Notes: generated by a model from the letters alone, not told the origin. Counted from the stretch's first letter, positions 17,749 through 27,550 are shown. The stretch is DNA of 64,000 bases from Arthrobacter humicola (GCF_022803015.1 NZ_JAFKON010000005.1:248001-312000), one strand, 5' to 3'. Program-made: numbers and translations.

Positions 17749-19101
17749 ATGAACCTGCACAAACTTCTTAGCGACCGCGAGCAAGAAGGCCGCCCCATCC
17801 GCGTTGGCCTCATCGGCGCGGGCCGCTACGGCACCATGTACCTGGCCCAGGCCAACAACATCCCCGGCATCCACGTCGTCGCCATCGCGGACATCAACGT
17901 CAAACGCGCGGAAGGCGCCTTCGCACTCGTCGGCTGGCCCACGGACCAGATCGCTCCGGACATCGCCACCGCCCTCAGGGAACGCTCCACGACGATCGTG
18001 GCCAACGCGGACGAGCTCTTTGATGTCGACATCGACGTCATCGTGGAAGCGACGGGCAACCCCATTGTGGGTGTGAAGCATGCACTGCGTGCCATTGAAA
18101 CGAAGAAGCACATCATCATGGTCACCGTTGAGGCCGACGCCCTGGCAGGTCCCGCCCTGGCCAAGCGTGCGGAAGCCGCCGGTGTTGTCTACTCGATGGC
18201 TTATGGCGACCAGCCGGCCCTCATCATGGAACTCGTGGACTGGGCACGCACCAGTGGTTTCGACGTTGTCTGTGCCGGCAAGGGCGCGAAGTACCTTGAG
18301 CACTATCACGAGATGAACCCGGACAACGTCTGGGAGAACTGGGAGTTCTCCAAGGAACTCACCGACTCGGGGCAGCTGAACCCCAACATGCACACCTCGT
18401 TCCGTGACGGCACGAAGGCTTCCATCGAGATGGCCGCCGTCGCCAACGGCGCCGGACTGGTACCTTCTGACGCCGGGCTGTCGTTCACACCGGGGGATGT
18501 CGAGGAAATCGCCACGATCTGCCGGCCCGCCGACGTCGGGGGAGCCCTCGCCCACGAAGGCACGGTCGACGTCATGTCCAGCGTCAACCGCGACGGTTCC
18601 TGGATCCCTCACAACACCCAGGAAGGCGTCTTCGTCGTCGTCAAGGCCACGAACGACTACGTTTCCGGCTGCTTCAACGAGTACCCGTGGCACCCGGACC
18701 CCACCGGCCAGTACGCCGCCCTGTACCGCCCGTACCACTACGTGGGCCTGGAGCTGAACGTCTCCATCGCCAACGCCGCCCTCCGGGGGATCTCCACCGG
18801 CTCGCCCGTCGGTTTCTTCGGTGACGTCGTCGCGACGGCCAAGAAGGACCTCAAAGCCGGTGAATTCCTCGACGGCGAAGGCGGATACACGGTCTGGGGC
18901 AAGCTCGTGTCGGCCAGGCACTCAGTCGCAACCGGGGCCCTCCCGGTGGCGCTGGCCCACCACGTGGAACTGCGCAACGACGTCGCCAAGGGCGAGATCG
19001 TCGGCTGGGACGACGTCATTATCGACGACTCCCTGGCCCAGGCCCTTGAACTGCGCCGCGAAACCGAAGCACTCGTGACGGAACCCGCCCTCAGCGCCTA
19101 A
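17749..19101 (+). CDS. COG4091 dehydrogenase with C-terminal SAF domain
   Basis: 450 residues from ATG 17749, which has AGAGAG six bases upstream; the in-frame ATG at 17728 lacks a site. The N-terminus is a Rossmann domain (VGLIGAGRYGTMYLAQ) related to homoserine dehydrogenase, with VEATGNPIVG in the nucleotide fold. The C-terminal part (about 350-440) is the SAF/antifreeze-like domain found in COG4091 proteins. It oxidises or reduces a polar hydroxy compound with NAD(P); members occur next to sugar-acid and polyol genes. First gene of the TRAP operon and directly under the LacI operator. Its exact substrate is not predictable. Confidence 0.8.
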   Translation: MNLHKLLSDREQEGRPIRVGLIGAGRYGTMYLAQANNIPGIHVVAIADINVKRAEGAFALVGWPTDQIAPDIATALRERSTTIVANADELFDVDIDVIVEATGNPIVGVKHALRAIETKKHIIMVTVEADALAGPALAKRAEAAGVVYSMAYGDQPALIMELVDWARTSGFDVVCAGKGAKYLEHYHEMNPDNVWENWEFSKELTDSGQLNPNMHTSFRDGTKASIEMAAVANGAGLVPSDAGLSFTPGDVEEIATICRPADVGGALAHEGTVDVMSSVNRDGSWIPHNTQEGVFVVVKATNDYVSGCFNEYPWHPDPTGQYAALYRPYHYVGLELNVSIANAALRGISTGSPVGFFGDVVATAKKDLKAGEFLDGEGGYTVWGKLVSARHSVATGALPVALAHHVELRNDVAKGEIVGWDDVIIDDSLAQALELRRETEALVTEPALSA

Positions 19102-19195
19102 CGCTCCCCGCACTAAACCGGGCGCGGCCATGAACTTCATTCGATGTCGTTCACGCCTCCGGAACCAGACTCCTTCCAACGAAGAAAGGCATCAC

Positions 19196-20227
19196 ATGAA
19201 ATCCAAAACCCGCGCCCTCACCGGTGTGCTGGCCTGCACCCTGGCCGCCACGCTCCTCGCCGGTTGCGCCTCCGGAGCGCCCGGCTCCTCCGGCGGCGCA
19301 CCGGCGAAAATCCAGCTTTCCATTCCGGATCCGCTCACCTCGTCCGTGGGCGTTTCCGCCCAACACTTCGCCGATGAAGTCAAGAAATCCTCCAACGGGT
19401 CGGTGATTGTCACGGTGGTTCCGAACGGAACGAGCTTCAGCGGGGACCAGAACGCCGCCGTCACCCGTCTGCAGGGCGGCTCACTCGATGCCCTCATCCT
19501 CTCGACCTCCGTGTACGCCTCCGTGGTGCCGGAAATGAACGGCATCAGCATCCCCTACCTCTTCAAGGACACCACCGAGGAAGCTGCGTTCCTGGCAGGA
19601 AAGCCGGGCCAGGTGCTGAAGGAAAAGCTCGCATCCAAGGACACCGTAGCGTTGTCCTTCCTCACCCGGACCGGCCGCGAGATCACCAACTCGGTGCGCC
19701 CCATAGAGGAGCCTGCGGACCTCAAGGGCCTCAAGATCCGTGTCCCCGGCAACCCGCTCTGGACCGACTTCTTCGGGAAGCTGGGAGCAAGCCCGACCAC
19801 CATGGCCTTCTCCGAGGTCTTCACGGGCCTGCAGACCGGAACGATTAACGGCCAGGAAAACCCGATCGAGGTGCCGTGGACCAATAAGTTCTCCGAGGTG
19901 CAGAAATATGTGTCACTGACCAACCACATCAACGACGCATGGGTGCTCGCCCTGTCGTCGAAGAAGTGGGAAGGACTTTCCGAGGCCCAGAAGAAAGCCC
20001 TCACCGACGCGTCGGCCGAAACGGCAACGTTCAAGACCGGCTACGACGAAGAGCAGTCCAAGAAGCAGCTGGATGAACTCGCTGCCAAGGGCATGGCGGT
20101 CAACGAGCTCAGCGCCGCCGGCCTGGAGGAATTCAAGGCCACGTCCAAGAGCCTCTACCCGCAGTTCTCCCAGCTGATTGGCAAGGAGTTCTTCGACGAG
20201 GCCATCGCTTTCACGGCCTCCAAGTAA
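19196..20227 (+). CDS. TRAP transporter solute-binding lipoprotein (DctP)
   Basis: 343 residues from ATG 19196 (GAAAGG upstream). A signal peptide with lipobox LLAGCAS anchors the protein outside the membrane. The DctP fold is shown by AQHFADEVKKSSNGSVIVTV, the middle segment LKGLKIRVPGNPLWTDFFG with the conserved Arg that clamps a substrate carboxylate, and FSEVFTGLQTGTINGQENP. Family members bind carboxylate-bearing sugars or organic acids. It pairs with the fused membrane component downstream; a strong hairpin between the two may raise binding-protein output. Confidence 0.93.
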   Translation: MKSKTRALTGVLACTLAATLLAGCASGAPGSSGGAPAKIQLSIPDPLTSSVGVSAQHFADEVKKSSNGSVIVTVVPNGTSFSGDQNAAVTRLQGGSLDALILSTSVYASVVPEMNGISIPYLFKDTTEEAAFLAGKPGQVLKEKLASKDTVALSFLTRTGREITNSVRPIEEPADLKGLKIRVPGNPLWTDFFGKLGASPTTMAFSEVFTGLQTGTINGQENPIEVPWTNKFSEVQKYVSLTNHINDAWVLALSSKKWEGLSEAQKKALTDASAETATFKTGYDEEQSKKQLDELAAKGMAVNELSAAGLEEFKATSKSLYPQFSQLIGKEFFDEAIAFTASK

Positions 20228-20236
20228 CCCCGCACG

Positions 20237-20265
20237 GGGCCGGGGCGCCAGCGGCGCCCCGGCCC
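20237..20265 (+). terminator. Intercistronic hairpin between dctP and dctQM
   Basis: Thirteen base pairs (GGGCCGGGGCGCC at 20237-20249 and its complement at 20253-20265) close a three-base loop. There is no T-run. Hairpins at this place in solute-binding-protein operons usually stabilise the upstream message and reduce read-through into the membrane-subunit gene. Confidence 0.7.
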
Positions 20266-20307
20266 TCCCACCACGTCCCGCTCTCAACGTCGACAGTCTG
20301 GAAGAAC

Positions 20308-22227
20308 ATGAAACACACGCTCGCTCCCGAGGAACTCGAGGAGGTCATTCCGTCCGACGCGGAAGAAATCCTGCACCACGGTCACGTCCCGCCAGGCTGG
20401 AGCGGCGCCGTCTGGCTCGACAAGGTCCTCGAATGGACCGTGGGCGCGGCGATCCTCGCCGAACTCGTCGTCATCCTGCTGAACATTGCGGTCAGGGTCG
20501 CCACGGGTGATTCAGTGCTCTGGACCCAGGAAGTGTCAGAAATCGCGCTCCTGACCATCGCCTTCATCGGCGGAGCCATCGCCTACCCCAAGGGTGCGCA
20601 CATGTCGGTCCAGGCCCTCATCATGCGCCTGCCCGCAACATGGAAGCCCTACCTGGCCGCCCTGGTCGACTGGCTCGTCTTTGTCATGAGCGCAGGCGCA
20701 TTTGCTCTCTTCGTGCCGACCCTGGCCCAGCAGATCGAAGAAAAGACGCCCATCCTGCAACTGCCCGTCTTCTGGGTCTCGATGCCATTCTCCGTCGGCA
20801 TGGTGCTCATCGCATGGTTCGCCCTCGTCAAACTCCGGCGGCAGGAACGCCGGCCCGTCCTGACCGCCGCCGGCATCGCCGCGGCGATGGTCGCCGTCGT
20901 CATGCTTGCCCCGCCCCTGTTCTACTACGCGTCCCCTAACGTCCTCCTGGGCGTGGTGCTCGCGGTGCTGTTCCTGTTGCTCTTCCTTGGCCTCCCCATC
21001 GCCTTCGTCCTGGCCCTGGCCTCGGGGATCTACCTCTACCTGGGCGGCATTTCCGATGTCAGCGCCATCCCGATCGGCATGGCCTCGGGCGCCAAGGGGT
21101 TCGTGCTCCTGGCCATCCCGTTCTTCATCCTCGCCGGCACGGTTATGAACTCTGCCGGCCTCACCCTGCCCCTGGCCAAGCTCGTCGACGCCCTCATCGG
21201 CCACCTGCGCGGCGGTCTTCTGCAGGTGGTGGTGGTCACCATGTACATCTTCTCCGGCATTTCCGGATCCAAGGTTGCCGACGTCGCGGCCGTGGGCACC
21301 ACCATGCGAGGCATGCTCGAAGAGCGCAAATACCCGCGCGGCGAGGTGGTGGCGGTCCTGTCGGCCTCGGCCATCATGGGTGAAACCATCCCGCCGAGCA
21401 TCGTGCTGCTGATCCTCGGCTCCATCACGACCATCTCGACCACCACCCTGTTCCTGGCCGGCTTCGTTCCGGCGGCGTTCCTAGCCCTTGTCGTCATGGC
21501 GCTCGTCTTCCTGAGGGCCCGCAAGCAGGGCGGTGTCGCCAGCCCCAAGGCCACCTGGCGGACCCGCGGTTCGGCAACCTTCTTCGCCCTGCCCACCCTC
21601 CTCCTGCCGGTCGGCATGGTGGTGGGCATCATGAGCGGCTTCGCGACCCCGACGGAAGTCTCCTCGGTGGCCGTCGCCTACGCGTTCGTGCTGGCCGCCG
21701 CCTACCGGCGGGGCAGCAAGAAACTCCTCGGTGACACCCTGCGCGAAACGACGACGACGGCGGGCATGGTGCTCTTCATCATCGCCGCAGCCTCGCCTCT
21801 GGCCCAGACCCTCGCCCTCGCCGGCGTCTCGCAGCAGATCCACGACCTGATGTCCGGACTCGGAGACTCCCCGATCCTGTTCATGCTCTTCACCATCGTC
21901 CTGCTCATCATCATGGGCCAGCTGCTCGAGGGCCTGCCCGCCGTGCTCATCTTCGCCCCGCTGCTGCTGCCGATCGCCACCGACTTCGGCGTCAACCCGG
22001 TGCAGTACGCCATGGTGCTCATCATCGCCATGGGTATCGGCTCCTTCGCACCCCCGGCCGGCGTCGGCTTCTACGTCGCCTGCGCCACCGCCCGCGAAAC
22101 CGTGGAAAACAGCCTGAAGCACTTCTGGCCGTACCTGATAGCAGTATTCATCGGGCTCCTCGTCCTGGCCGCGGTTCCCTGGTTCAGCACCTTCCTCCCC
22201 GCCCTGGCCGGGCTCATCCCCTTCTAA
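20308..22227 (+). CDS. TRAP transporter fused membrane protein (DctQ-DctM)
   Basis: 639 residues, matching a DctQ small subunit (about 30-180, four helices, with the EVSEIALLTIAFIGGAIAY segment) fused to a DctM large subunit (about 205-639). DctM features include GLPIAFVLALASG, FFILAGTVMNSAGLT, the GSKVADVAAVGTTM loop, GETIPPSIVLLILG and the repeated PPAGVGFYVAC near the C-terminus. It uses the sodium or proton gradient to import the solute delivered by the DctP lipoprotein. Fused QM proteins are known, so the fusion is not itself unusual. Confidence 0.93.
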   Translation: MKHTLAPEELEEVIPSDAEEILHHGHVPPGWSGAVWLDKVLEWTVGAAILAELVVILLNIAVRVATGDSVLWTQEVSEIALLTIAFIGGAIAYPKGAHMSVQALIMRLPATWKPYLAALVDWLVFVMSAGAFALFVPTLAQQIEEKTPILQLPVFWVSMPFSVGMVLIAWFALVKLRRQERRPVLTAAGIAAAMVAVVMLAPPLFYYASPNVLLGVVLAVLFLLLFLGLPIAFVLALASGIYLYLGGISDVSAIPIGMASGAKGFVLLAIPFFILAGTVMNSAGLTLPLAKLVDALIGHLRGGLLQVVVVTMYIFSGISGSKVADVAAVGTTMRGMLEERKYPRGEVVAVLSASAIMGETIPPSIVLLILGSITTISTTTLFLAGFVPAAFLALVVMALVFLRARKQGGVASPKATWRTRGSATFFALPTLLLPVGMVVGIMSGFATPTEVSSVAVAYAFVLAAAYRRGSKKLLGDTLRETTTTAGMVLFIIAAASPLAQTLALAGVSQQIHDLMSGLGDSPILFMLFTIVLLIIMGQLLEGLPAVLIFAPLLLPIATDFGVNPVQYAMVLIIAMGIGSFAPPAGVGFYVACATARETVENSLKHFWPYLIAVFIGLLVLAAVPWFSTFLPALAGLIPF

Positions 22228-22244
22228 CCAGGAGACAGCGAACA

Positions 22245-23135
22245 ATGGAAGCTTCTTACGACGGACTGCCCGTATCAGTGTCGTTGCTGGGGACAGGTCC
22301 CATGGGCGCCCCGATCGCCCGCAACATCATCGCCGGCGGCGTGCCCCTGACCCTGTGGAACCGCACGCCGGAAAAGGCCCACGCGGTTGGCGGCGGCACG
22401 GTCGTGGCCTCCGCGGCCGGTGCCGCCAGCGAGGTTGTGCTAACCGTGTTGCCCGACCTGCCTCAGGTTGCGGCCCTGCTTCCCGGTGAGGACGGCCTGC
22501 TGGCGGGATGGAAGGCCGCCGGCATAGAGCGTCCGATCCTCGTGATTCACGGGACGGTGTCACCGGTGGCGGTAGCGGAGTTCGCCGACGACTGCTTGCG
22601 GACCCACGGGGTGACCGTCATCGACGCGCCGCTCAGCGGCGGCACGATCGGTGCGGAGGAGGGTCGGCTGAGCATCATGGTGGGCGGCCCCCGCGGCGCA
22701 GTGGACCGCATCACGCCGGTGTTCGAACTGTACGCCTCGACGCTCGTGTGGTTCGGCGAGACCGGTGCGGGCTCGACCGTGAAGGCATGCAACCAGATCG
22801 TTGTGGCTGCCACTGTAACGGCCCTTGCCGAGGCGATGGCCCTAGCAAGCACCACCGGTTTGGACCTCGAGAAAGTGCAGTCCGTGCTTTCCGGCGGTCT
22901 CGCAAATTCGGAAGTGCTGGCGCAAAAGGGACAGAGATGGATTGACGCCGACTTTGAGGGAGGTGGATCAGCCAAGAACCAGCTCAAGGACCTCAGATTC
23001 ATCACCGAGACTGCCGGGCGTAAAGGACTGAAGCTTCCATTAGCCACGTGCCTCGAAGGCGCGTTCGAAAACATGATCGAAGCCGGCGACGGCGACATGG
23101 ACCATACGGGTATCTACCGGACCATCCTCACTTAG
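22245..23135 (+). CDS. Beta-hydroxyacid dehydrogenase (HIBADH/GarR/LtnD type)
   Basis: 296 residues. NAD(P) site VSLLGTGPMGAPIARNI at the N-terminus; substrate loop DAPLSGGTIGAEEGRLSIMV; catalytic-lysine helix GSTVKACNQIVVAATVTAL; and the C-terminal AKNQLKDLRFITE. The family covers 3-hydroxyisobutyrate, tartronate-semialdehyde and L-threonate dehydrogenases. As last gene of the LacI-controlled TRAP operon it most likely acts on a sugar acid (inference). RBS AGGAGA lies 11-13 bases before the ATG. Confidence 0.9.
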   Translation: MEASYDGLPVSVSLLGTGPMGAPIARNIIAGGVPLTLWNRTPEKAHAVGGGTVVASAAGAASEVVLTVLPDLPQVAALLPGEDGLLAGWKAAGIERPILVIHGTVSPVAVAEFADDCLRTHGVTVIDAPLSGGTIGAEEGRLSIMVGGPRGAVDRITPVFELYASTLVWFGETGAGSTVKACNQIVVAATVTALAEAMALASTTGLDLEKVQSVLSGGLANSEVLAQKGQRWIDADFEGGGSAKNQLKDLRFITETAGRKGLKLPLATCLEGAFENMIEAGDGDMDHTGIYRTILT

Positions 23136-23639
23136 CCTGCAAACCGGGAGCCCAGGCTATTCCCTTGATAAGCCTCTTGTTCAAGGGGCAGGCGGGGGCG
23201 TACCCATGGGGACGCTGGAGCCGACCAAATGGGTGTGCCCATGAGGCCAATGGTGCCGCTGAAGGCCATACGAAAGAATGGCAGGGCCAGCCCCCGACAT
23301 AAAGGGCAGCCGGTACCGGTCTCCCCAGGTGGCCGGGACTTTTGATCGTAGGACTGATTCTGGGCTTTCTCACCCGAGGAACCGAAATGCTTCGCCCCAG
23401 CTGTCCTGGAGCAGTTCGGACACACCGCAGCTGCAGCCGCAGCCATTACCGTCCAGCGCCCGGGAGCGAACCCCCCAACCCTGGAAGAATTCAATATGGC
23501 AATCGGAGCCCTCCCGGGCGTGTCCGTATAGCGGTGGGTCCGGAGCGGATCTTGACGTGTAGCGGACGATGAAGGCCACCGCAGAGCCCGCAGCCGGTGA
23601 TGCCACTCGGCCATCCCCCAATGACCTGGGAAGTCCGCT
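23136..23639. other. Decayed intergenic region without an intact gene
   Basis: About 500 bp with only short frames. One plus-strand frame ending near 23530 reads as a plausible protein tail (VQRPGANPPTLEEFN followed by MAIGALPG) but has no start and no family I recognise. A second short stretch near 23245-23340 (KAIRKNGRASPRHKGQPV) is equally isolated. Together with the transposase remnant that follows, this looks like accumulated debris. Confidence 0.45.
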
Positions 23640-23850
23640 AAATAGTGTCCTTTGATGGCCTGGGCCGAACACCTCAGCGAAGTGCGCCGCGATTTCCCGG
23701 CCGTGAGAGCCTTTCGGACTCAGCGACAATTGGGATCTCGCCCGGCCCGATATCAGTCATCACGGTTTTGGAGCGGTCGCGGTTGCCGGATTTTCCCGGC
23801 GCGGGCTGACACATCGTGTTTGCCGTAACCGATGTGCTCGTCCGTCACAG
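23640..23850 (-). pseudogene. IS256-family transposase remnant (frameshifted)
   Basis: Read on the minus strand, three frames together follow the N-terminal part of IS256/Mutator transposases: TDEHIGYGKHD (about 23809-23845), then GKSGNRDRSKTVMTDIGPGE in a second frame (about 23735-23795), then LSLSPKGSHGREIAAHFAEV in a third (about 23665-23729). No single frame links them and there is no catalytic region, so it is a fragment with at least two frameshifts. It directly abuts the 3' end of the broken aldo/keto reductase gene. Confidence 0.7.
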
Positions 23851-23862
23851 CTACCCGCGATG

Positions 23863-24860
23863 TCATGGGCGGGCCGGGAATGACTCCACTTTTGCGGGGT
23901 CACGTTCAATGACCGGGTCCAAGACTTCGTCGACCTGTGCCAGCAGGGCGGGGGCCAGTTTCACTCCGGCTGCGGTTGCGGTGTCTTTGAGCTGGTCCGG
24001 GCGTGAGGCTCCGACGATGGCTGCTGAGACGTTGGGGTTTTGCAGTACCCAGGCGACGGCGAGTGCGGGCATGGAAAGGCCGGCGTCAGCGGCGAGCGGT
24101 TTGAGCTGCTGGATGCGGCTGAGGATGTCTTCGGTCAGGTAGCGGTTGTCTGACTTGATCTTGCCGTTCTCGCCTGTGAAGCGGGATGCTGCCGGGGCCT
24201 CTTGGCCGGGAACGTATTTTCCGGTCAGGACGCCTTGGGCCATGGGTGACCAGCAGATCTGTCCCAGGCCCAGCTCCTCGCAGGTGGGGACGACTTTCTT
24301 TTCGATGACCCGCCAGAGCAGGGAGTACTGGGGCTGGTTGGAGATCAGGTGGATGCCCAGTTCCCGGGCGAGGGCGGCGCCGGCGCGGATTTCGTCCACA
24401 GTCCATTCGGAGACGCCGATATACAGGGCTTTTCCTTGCCTGACGACGTCGGCGAAGGCCTGCATCGTCTCTTCCAGCGGCGTCTCGTAGTCATAGCGAT
24501 GGGCCTGGTAGAGGTCCACGTAGTCGGTCTGCAGCCGCTTCAGGGAGCCGTTGATGGATTCCATGATGTGCTTGCGCGACAGCCCGCGGTCGTTCCGGCC
24601 CTCGCCGGTGGGGAAGTAGACCTTGGTGAAGATCTCGACGTTTTCGCGCCGCACACCGGCTAGCGCTTCACCGAGGGTGTGTTCCGCGCGGGTGCCGGCG
24701 TAGGCATCGGCGGTGTCGAACGTGGTAATGCCCAGGTCCAGCGCCTCCCGGACGCAGGCCGTGGCCTCGTCCTGGTCGATCTGCTCACCGTGGGTGACCC
24801 AGTTCCGTAGGCCAGTTCGCTGATGTACATCCCGGATGAACCAAGTTTGCGGTATTCCAT
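23863..24860 (-). pseudogene. Aldo/keto reductase (YghZ/Kv-beta-like) with N-terminal frameshift
   Basis: The first 19 residues (MEYRKLGSSGMYISELAYG) and the last 263 (from REN VEIFTKVYF onward) are clear aldo/keto reductase sequence but lie in different frames. One base is missing near 24804/24805; restoring it gives a normal protein of about 333 residues, including the DTADAYAG-type segment with the catalytic Asp and Tyr, FTKV and YQAHRYD with the catalytic Lys and His. The N-terminal part in the shifted frame reads into nonsense. Either a true null mutation or an assembly error. The downstream part could start at an ATG at 24654 but would lack the active-site Asp and Tyr. Confidence 0.82.
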
Positions 24861-24932
24861 GCTGGGGTGCCTTCCATATCTTGTTGCTAAGACCGTATTC
24901 CGGCGTGCGGCTGCGTCGTGTGGGATGCCGGC

Positions 24933-26438
24933 CTATACCAGGGGCGTGATCCTCAGGCTCTCGACTGTGGCCGAGCCGCCGCGGGCGTAAATGGAGACTC
25001 GGGTGCTTGTTTCGTCCGGGAAGATCAGGTCCGTAAGCACGAGTTCGCCGTGTTGGGCGAAGACCTCAACGGAGCAGTGGTCGACGTAGATCTTCAGGCC
25101 GTATCGGCCGTCCCGGGCGCTGATGGGGGCGGTATCGACGGAGGCGAATCCATCGTGGAAGCCGGTGTCGCCGGAGGCGGTCCGGTCGAGGATGAGTCGG
25201 CCCTGGGCGGGGTTGATGCTGATTCGGGTTCCTTCCGTGCCGCTCCCTCGAACGATGAGGCCGAATTCTTCGGCCGTCCCAGGCGTGAACTCGGCTTCGA
25301 TGAGCTGAACCGTGCCCGTGGCGGCTGGGAGCGGGCGCGTTTCCTCTGCCAGATGGATGGGGCCGTCCTGAACTGCCGGCGCCTGATTGGGGCATACGGC
25401 TTCCTCGACGACGTTCTGGATTAGTCTGGTGCGGCCGCCAACGGTGGCCAGGGAGAGTTCCCGGGGCAGAGACATGGGGCTCCGCCAGGGTGAAGTCGGG
25501 ATCTGATTGGCGTAGTCCCAGTTGTTCATCCAGCCGACCATGATCCGCCTGCCGTCGGGGGCGTCGCTGAAGGAGACGGCGGCATAATAGTCCCGTCCCC
25601 AGTCCAGCCAGTTGTACTCCTGTAGGCGGTCGGGGTCCTGCTCCCCGCTGGTGATGGTGGAGTCGGAGATGAATTGGACGCCATCGAAGTCTCCTGTGAA
25701 GTATTGCCCGGCTGAACCGCCGTTCGGGCCGCCGGGGTTCAGATTCACCGTCAGAACCCACTTCAGCTCCAGTGGATTGCCGTCCACCGGCAAAGCGAAC
25801 AGGTCCGGGCACTCCCAGATTCCGCCGGTGGCGTTGGCGGGGCCGAAATCACTGAGGTGTTCCCACGTTTTCAGGTCTTCGGACTTGTAGAGGACTACTT
25901 TGTAGTCGTGGGCTTCGACGGCCGCCATTACCCAGTAGGAGCCGGCCCCGCCGTCGTAGCGGAAAACCTTGGGGTCACGGAAGTTGGCCGAGTTGCGGCT
26001 GAGTACGGGATTGCCAGCGTATTTTTTCCAGGTGAAGCCGCCGTCCAGACTGTAGGCCAGTGATTGCGCCTGGACGCCGTGCAGCGGAGAAGGCGCCTTG
26101 TAGGCGCTGGTGTAAATGGCCACCAGCGGTGGCGCCAATTCGGTGCCGAGTCCGCTGCTGTTTTGGCTGTCGAATACGATGCTGCCGGAGAAGATGTCCT
26201 CCCGCTCGTCGCAGGCAATCGCGACAGGCTGTTCGGTCCAGTCGGTGAGGTTCTCCGACGTCGCGTGGCCCCAGGACATGTTTCCCCAGGTGTCTCCAAA
26301 CGGGTTGTTTTGGTAGTAGAGGTGGTAGAGGCCCTGATGGTAGATCAGTCCGTTGGGATCATTGAGCCAGGTGTTTCGGGCTGTGTAATGCAGGGCGGGC
26401 CGGAAGGCTTCCGGGTGTGTGGTGGTCACGGCCGTCAT
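24933..26438 (-). CDS. Glycoside hydrolase family 32 (levanase/invertase type)
   Basis: 501 residues from ATG 26438; a TTG at 26474 is a possible alternative and neither has a strong ribosome site. The GH32 hallmarks are intact: nucleophile Asp in TWLNDPNGLIYH, transition-state Asp in NFRDPKVF, acid/base Glu in WECPDLFAL, and a C-terminal beta-sandwich with LKIYVDHCSVEVFAQHGE. There is no signal peptide, so it acts in the cytoplasm on imported sucrose, fructo-oligosaccharide or levan fragments. It heads the 3' end of a minus-strand locus with a fructokinase-like kinase, an ABC importer and a LacI repressor. Confidence 0.93.
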   Translation of the reverse strand: MTAVTTTHPEAFRPALHYTARNTWLNDPNGLIYHQGLYHLYYQNNPFGDTWGNMSWGHATSENLTDWTEQPVAIACDEREDIFSGSIVFDSQNSSGLGTELAPPLVAIYTSAYKAPSPLHGVQAQSLAYSLDGGFTWKKYAGNPVLSRNSANFRDPKVFRYDGGAGSYWVMAAVEAHDYKVVLYKSEDLKTWEHLSDFGPANATGGIWECPDLFALPVDGNPLELKWVLTVNLNPGGPNGGSAGQYFTGDFDGVQFISDSTITSGEQDPDRLQEYNWLDWGRDYYAAVSFSDAPDGRRIMVGWMNNWDYANQIPTSPWRSPMSLPRELSLATVGGRTRLIQNVVEEAVCPNQAPAVQDGPIHLAEETRPLPAATGTVQLIEAEFTPGTAEEFGLIVRGSGTEGTRISINPAQGRLILDRTASGDTGFHDGFASVDTAPISARDGRYGLKIYVDHCSVEVFAQHGELVLTDLIFPDETSTRVSIYARGGSATVESLRITPLV

Positions 26439-26539
26439 GGGAGGTGCACTCGTTTCAGGTTCGGAATGGGGCAAGGAAAGGGCCAGGATCTGACGGTGAT
26501 CGTCAGATTGGCCGCGGTGTTGAAGACGGAAAGTGGTGG

Positions 26540-27460
26540 TCAGCTGACCAGGGCTTGCATTTCAGCCAAGGAGGGCAGGTCCGCCCCTGGACGGCCGACA
26601 GTTATGGCGGCTGCCATGGATGCCATGCGGGCGATCTTTTCAAGAACGGGCGGAGCCAGGCCCTCGCCTCCTCGGGTCAGCAGCCCCAGAATGAGGGCCG
26701 CCATGTAGGCATCTCCTGCCCCGATGGTGTCCGCGACAACGGTTTCCACGGAGGGGACACTGATTTCTGTGTCTGCGGTGAGCAGGAAGGATCCTTCTGA
26801 TCCGCGGGTGACCACGACCAGGTCCGTGCCCAGTCCGCGTATGTGGCGGGCAGCCTCCTCCGGCGAATTGCGCGGATACAGCCATGCTGCGTCCTCGTCG
26901 CTGAGTTTCACGACGTCCGTGAGGGGAACGAGCTCTTCGAAGATGGTTCTGGCTTCGTGGTGGCTGCCGAGCAGTTCGGGTCGGATGTTCGGGTCATAGG
27001 TGACGGTGCTGGTTCCTGCGCAGTCCTGCAGGAGGGATTTCACCCCTGAGGCCCCCGGGGCGAGGAAGCTGGCGATCGACCCGGTGTGCAGGAGCGTGGG
27101 GAGGTACGCCGGGGCAACCGGTGGGAGGTCCCAGGCGAGGTCGAAAGTGTAGGTTGCGGACCCGTCGGCGGCCAGTGTTGCCGTGGCGGTCGATGTAGAG
27201 GCCGTGGACTGGCAGCCCGGAAGGATATAGACGCCTGCGCCGCTGAGATGGCTGCTGATGGCAACTCCCCGGCTATCGGTACCGATTGAGGTCAGGAACC
27301 CGGTTGAAACATCGAGACGGGCGAGTCCGTAGGCCACGTTGGCGGGGGAGCCCCCCGGGTGCTCGGTGGCGCCGTTCCCCGTGTGGACCACATCGATAAG
27401 TGCTTCGCCGACAACGATCACCTCGGGTAGGACGGACAGTGTGGCAGGGGGGTTCATCAT
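26540..27460 (-). CDS. PfkB-family sugar kinase, probable fructokinase
   Basis: 306 residues. PfkB signature 1 region GGSPANVAYGLARL and signature 2 DTIGAGDAYMAALI with the catalytic Asp and anion hole are present, and VVTRGSEGSFLL lies before it. Next to a GH32 hydrolase the likely substrate is fructose released from sucrose or fructan, giving fructose 6-phosphate. Two consecutive ATG codons at 27460 and 27457 are both possible starts (AGAAAGAA upstream). Confidence 0.88.
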   Translation of the reverse strand: MMNPPATLSVLPEVIVVGEALIDVVHTGNGATEHPGGSPANVAYGLARLDVSTGFLTSIGTDSRGVAISSHLSGAGVYILPGCQSTASTSTATATLAADGSATYTFDLAWDLPPVAPAYLPTLLHTGSIASFLAPGASGVKSLLQDCAGTSTVTYDPNIRPELLGSHHEARTIFEELVPLTDVVKLSDEDAAWLYPRNSPEEAARHIRGLGTDLVVVTRGSEGSFLLTADTEISVPSVETVVADTIGAGDAYMAALILGLLTRGGEGLAPPVLEKIARMASMAAAITVGRPGADLPSLAEMQALVS

Positions 27461-27550
27461 GGATTCTTTCTGGGTTTTCGACAGCCAATGGAGCTGTGCG
27501 GGTCTGATTCCGCGGGGAAAGCGGCCTCTCGGACGGCGGATTTGGGGCCG

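Noticed and set aside
23132-23614. 160-codon minus-strand frame in the decayed region
   Set aside because: No recognisable domain, biased composition, overlaps transposase debris.
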